From Methylomonas sp. (GTDB lineage Bacteria; Pseudomonadota; Gammaproteobacteria; Methylococcales; Methylomonadaceae): 23,403 nt of DNA. The translations under genes and the position numbers were made by a program. This document shows positions 21,817 to 23,403 of this stretch, piece after piece. Each line of letters begins with the position of its first letter. Position 1 is the stretch's first letter. The notes under the pieces are model-generated. The model was not told the origin of the DNA. It made no database searches and saw only the letters and a program-made list of their open reading frames with translations. The stretch lies in the NCBI GenBank assembly GCA_026989715.1, contig JALSIU010000114.1:1-23403 (forward strand), read 5' to 3'.

Positions 21817-22182
21817 TTACAAGCCCATATCCATAACTAATTTAAAAGATAGATAAAGTATGGCTAGCATCGCCGTAATAAATACAACAGTTTGCACAGG
21901 ATTATGCCAAAAATTCTTAAAAAACGTATTGACCTCACCCGATTGTTGTAAGCGTGCATAATTTTCTTGCTGCACTTTACGCCGCTCTTCTTGATAGACA
22001 TTAATCAATGTACACGCTTGCTCTAATTGCTGTTCATCAGCCAACCAAATCGCCGGCATTGAAATACCCCAGTTGCCGGCATGCGTTTCATAAACTGAAA
22101 TATGATTTTCTGCTAAAAGATCACGCACATCATCAGCTTCATCATCAGGAACGTGTCGCAAAGAAAAAAGTAGTAGAGCCAT
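21817..22182 (-). CDS. DUF6164-like small membrane protein
   Basis: From MALLLFSLRHVPDDEADDVRDLL (ATG at 22182) the product has 121 residues. The N-terminal half is a soluble domain with HVPDDEADDVRDLLAENHISVYETHAGNWGISMPAIWLADE, the pattern of DUF6164 proteins. A basic helical region follows, then one C-terminal membrane helix (about residues 96-115, TVVFITAMLAILYLSFKLVM). Function is unknown. The chosen start is favoured by family similarity; in-frame Met codons upstream add sequence of no recognisable type. It lies 13 bases before pqiA and is probably first in that operon, which suggests a link to envelope maintenance. Confidence 0.78.
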   Translation of the reverse strand: MALLLFSLRHVPDDEADDVRDLLAENHISVYETHAGNWGISMPAIWLADEQQLEQACTLINVYQEERRKVQQENYARLQQSGEVNTFFKNFWHNPVQTVVFITAMLAILYLSFKLVMDMGL

Positions 22183-22293
22183 TGTTAAAAGTCTGCGTAG
22201 GATGTTATTGAAACTAACACCGTAAATCACCCGTAATCAAGAACGAAGTGAGAAACGAGTGCCGTTGTTTACGACCTGAAAACATTTATCTTG
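22183..22293. other. Short intergenic stretch with dyad upstream of the pqi operon
   Basis: CGTAAA (about 22225) and TTTACG (about 22268) form a 6-bp inverted repeat with a loop of about 40 bases. Inside it CGTAAATCA and CGTAATCA are near-repeats. No clear promoter motif was found, although the pqi operon promoter should lie here. Confidence 0.3.
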
Positions 22294-22689
22294 TTAAGGG
22301 TCATAATCATTACTCCATTTAATATCTAAAATACCATCGGTTTCTATAAGAATTTCTCGAAGAGCGGTTAAGAGTCGCTTAGCTGACGTGATGGGGGCTT
22401 TTTTTATGCCCCAAAAGTGTTTAGGTTGTGGTCGTAAAAAACACCGCCATGCTTCCCCCGACTTATCGGAATTGCTACAACAAAGCCAATACTCGTTATC
22501 ACCTACGAAATACTCAATAAACCATCCCCAATCTTCATTATTTGGATAGGTCGTTATGATATTTTTCTCTGCAAGTTTCTTACAAAGCCAATAACTAAGC
22601 TCCGCACCATAAACATGGGGGTTAACTTGAGAACTCTCAGGAAGAAAAGGTTTAAATAATGATGATTTAAAATCTACGGATGTTTCCAT
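22294..22689 (-). CDS. Hypothetical protein, Trp-rich, about 131 residues
   Basis: The preferred ATG at 22689 (METSVDFKSSLFKPFLPE) has AGGTG five bases upstream. An extension to 22752 adds unrelated sequence. The product is soluble and rich in Trp (WLCKKL, NEDWGWFIEYFVGDNEYWLCCSN, WRCFLRP, HFWGIKKAP, DIKWSNDYDP), with an acidic, charged surface. VYGAELSYWL and EDWGWFIEYFV look like conserved blocks of a small widespread hypothetical family. The overall look (compact, Trp/Asp-rich, isolated) also resembles immunity-type proteins of polymorphic toxin systems, but no toxin gene is nearby. No function can be assigned. Confidence 0.65.
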   Translation of the reverse strand: METSVDFKSSLFKPFLPESSQVNPHVYGAELSYWLCKKLAEKNIITTYPNNEDWGWFIEYFVGDNEYWLCCSNSDKSGEAWRCFLRPQPKHFWGIKKAPITSAKRLLTALREILIETDGILDIKWSNDYDP

Positions 22690-22761
22690 TTTAGCACCTA
22701 TACGACTTATGCATATTTTCCAAACCCTCAACCTCTGTAATACTGCTATCAACCATAGCTA

Positions 22762-22940
22762 CTACACTTGAGACACATCATCTTCAAAAACAATCACTTC
22801 TTCATCTCCATTAGCAATACTCTGAGCTTCTGCTCGGTCAGTCCATGGAATATCAGAATCCAAATTATCTATTACATCTTGTGTACTGTTTCCGTCCAGC
22901 TTTCATCTCCAGTTTCTGCACCTGAATCCAACACAAAGTA
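22762..22940 (-). pseudogene. Frameshifted remnant of a small protein gene
   Basis: The minus strand encodes, in one frame, YFVLDSGAETGDESWTETV, after which the frame closes (HKM stop). A second frame starting at TQDVIDNLDSDIPWTDRA continues with AEAQSIANGDEEVIVFEDDVSQV to a stop at 22762. Dropping two bases (the CA pair in GTACACAAGAT) joins both into one sensible sequence, WTETVQDVIDNLDSD. A stop also lies directly before YFV. This pattern points to a decayed small acidic protein gene of unknown type. The hypothetical protein gene lies just downstream. Confidence 0.45.
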
Positions 22941-23310
22941 TCACTTGCCAACATAAGTCCATCGGCAAACGGCTGTGTTGCATAAAATTTCAAACTTCCC
23001 ATATTATACCAGTGGTTTTCAGTGGTTTTCAGCACTTTGCATCAACTTAAATATTTGCTAATAACAATTTATATCTATGTGTGCAATCATTATCAAAAAC
23101 AACAGTGACTCCACTATTAACTCAAAAAAATACTTGCATATACAAATATGACGGCAAACCACCTACCAAACAAAGTTATTTAACAATGTTTAGCACTAAG
23201 ATATAAACCATGAATCCTAATTGCATCTATTAAAAACCTCTTAAGCAAGAATAAATAAAAAAATATAATTATTTTATGCACTTATATAACACAAAAACTT
23301 CCAAACACTA
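22941..23310. other. AT-rich gene-free region
   Basis: No coding frame of interest was seen. A perfect tandem copy of AGTGGTTTTC lies at 23011-23030. The rest is AT-rich, with no recognisable promoter tied to a gene in this window. Confidence 0.4.
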
Positions 23311-23312
23311 AA

Positions 23313-23390
23313 CAACCACCCGCTAAAAGACGGGTGGGTTAGAGAGATTGGCGACTGAAAGTCGGGATACAGGGCGAATAGCCCTGTTAT
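23313..23390 (-). other. Three-hairpin cluster at window edge (structured RNA or mobile-element end candidate)
   Basis: Three adjacent stem-loops are seen: CCACCCG (23316-23322) / CGGGTGG (23331-23337) with an 8-base loop; CGACT-GAA-AGTCG (23352-23364); and ACAGGGC (23369-23375) / GCCCTGT (23381-23387) with a GAATA loop. On the minus strand the last hairpin (CCACCCG...CGGGTGG) is followed by TTGTTTAG, like a terminator. Two minus-strand frames are open to the window edge through this region, so the 3' end of an off-window gene may also be here. IS200/IS605-type right ends with TnpB guide RNA show similar serial hairpins, but no transposase sequence is visible to confirm this. Confidence 0.45.
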
Positions 23391-23403
23391 TTTGGCTCCC
23401 CAT

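Overview
The window comes from an AT-rich gammaproteobacterial chromosome. The coaD-ferredoxin pair, the fliLMNO order, a PqiABC operon and a DUF6164-type protein all fit Gammaproteobacteria. The mix of small c-type cytochromes, copper efflux and Nqr-like subunits would suit a methanotroph-like (Methylococcales-type) organism, but this is inference because no methane-oxidation gene is present. Every confident gene lies on the minus strand, so transcription runs from high to low coordinates.

Layout from left to right. Positions 1-2318 hold the flagellar C-ring and export genes fliL, fliM, fliN and the start of fliO, with a near-consensus sigma-54 promoter just upstream of fliL. Positions 2478-3050 encode a Skp-like lipoprotein. 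Positions 3366-4145 hold coaD and a 2[4Fe-4S] ferredoxin, with a promoter and a terminator. Positions 4146-4645 have no gene but contain several inverted repeats, including a palindromic element of about 160 bp.

Positions 4646-10086 form the most unusual segment, read in the order cytochrome c lipoprotein, outer-membrane porin, second cytochrome c lipoprotein, a membrane protein fusing a haem-motif domain to an NqrC-type FMN domain, an NqrF-like NADH oxidoreductase, and a small lipoprotein. It looks like a stripped-down NADH-to-periplasm electron-transfer module: only C- and F-type Nqr parts are present (no A, B, D or E here), next to two haem lipoproteins and a porin. A 110-bp MITE-like element (10171-10280) lies upstream of it.

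Positions 10316-16330 are a copper/silver RND efflux operon (cusC, cusB, cusA). CusB carries a duplicated heavy-metal-binding domain and a repetitive Met/His tail. A small Cys-rich exported protein with its own promoter and terminator lies upstream. Positions 16954-22182 hold a DUF6164-like membrane protein, pqiA, pqiB, pqiC and a TolC-type outer-membrane channel. Positions 22294-22689 encode an unrecognised small protein, followed by a decayed gene fragment and, at the right edge, a cluster of three hairpins that may be a structured RNA or the end of a mobile element.
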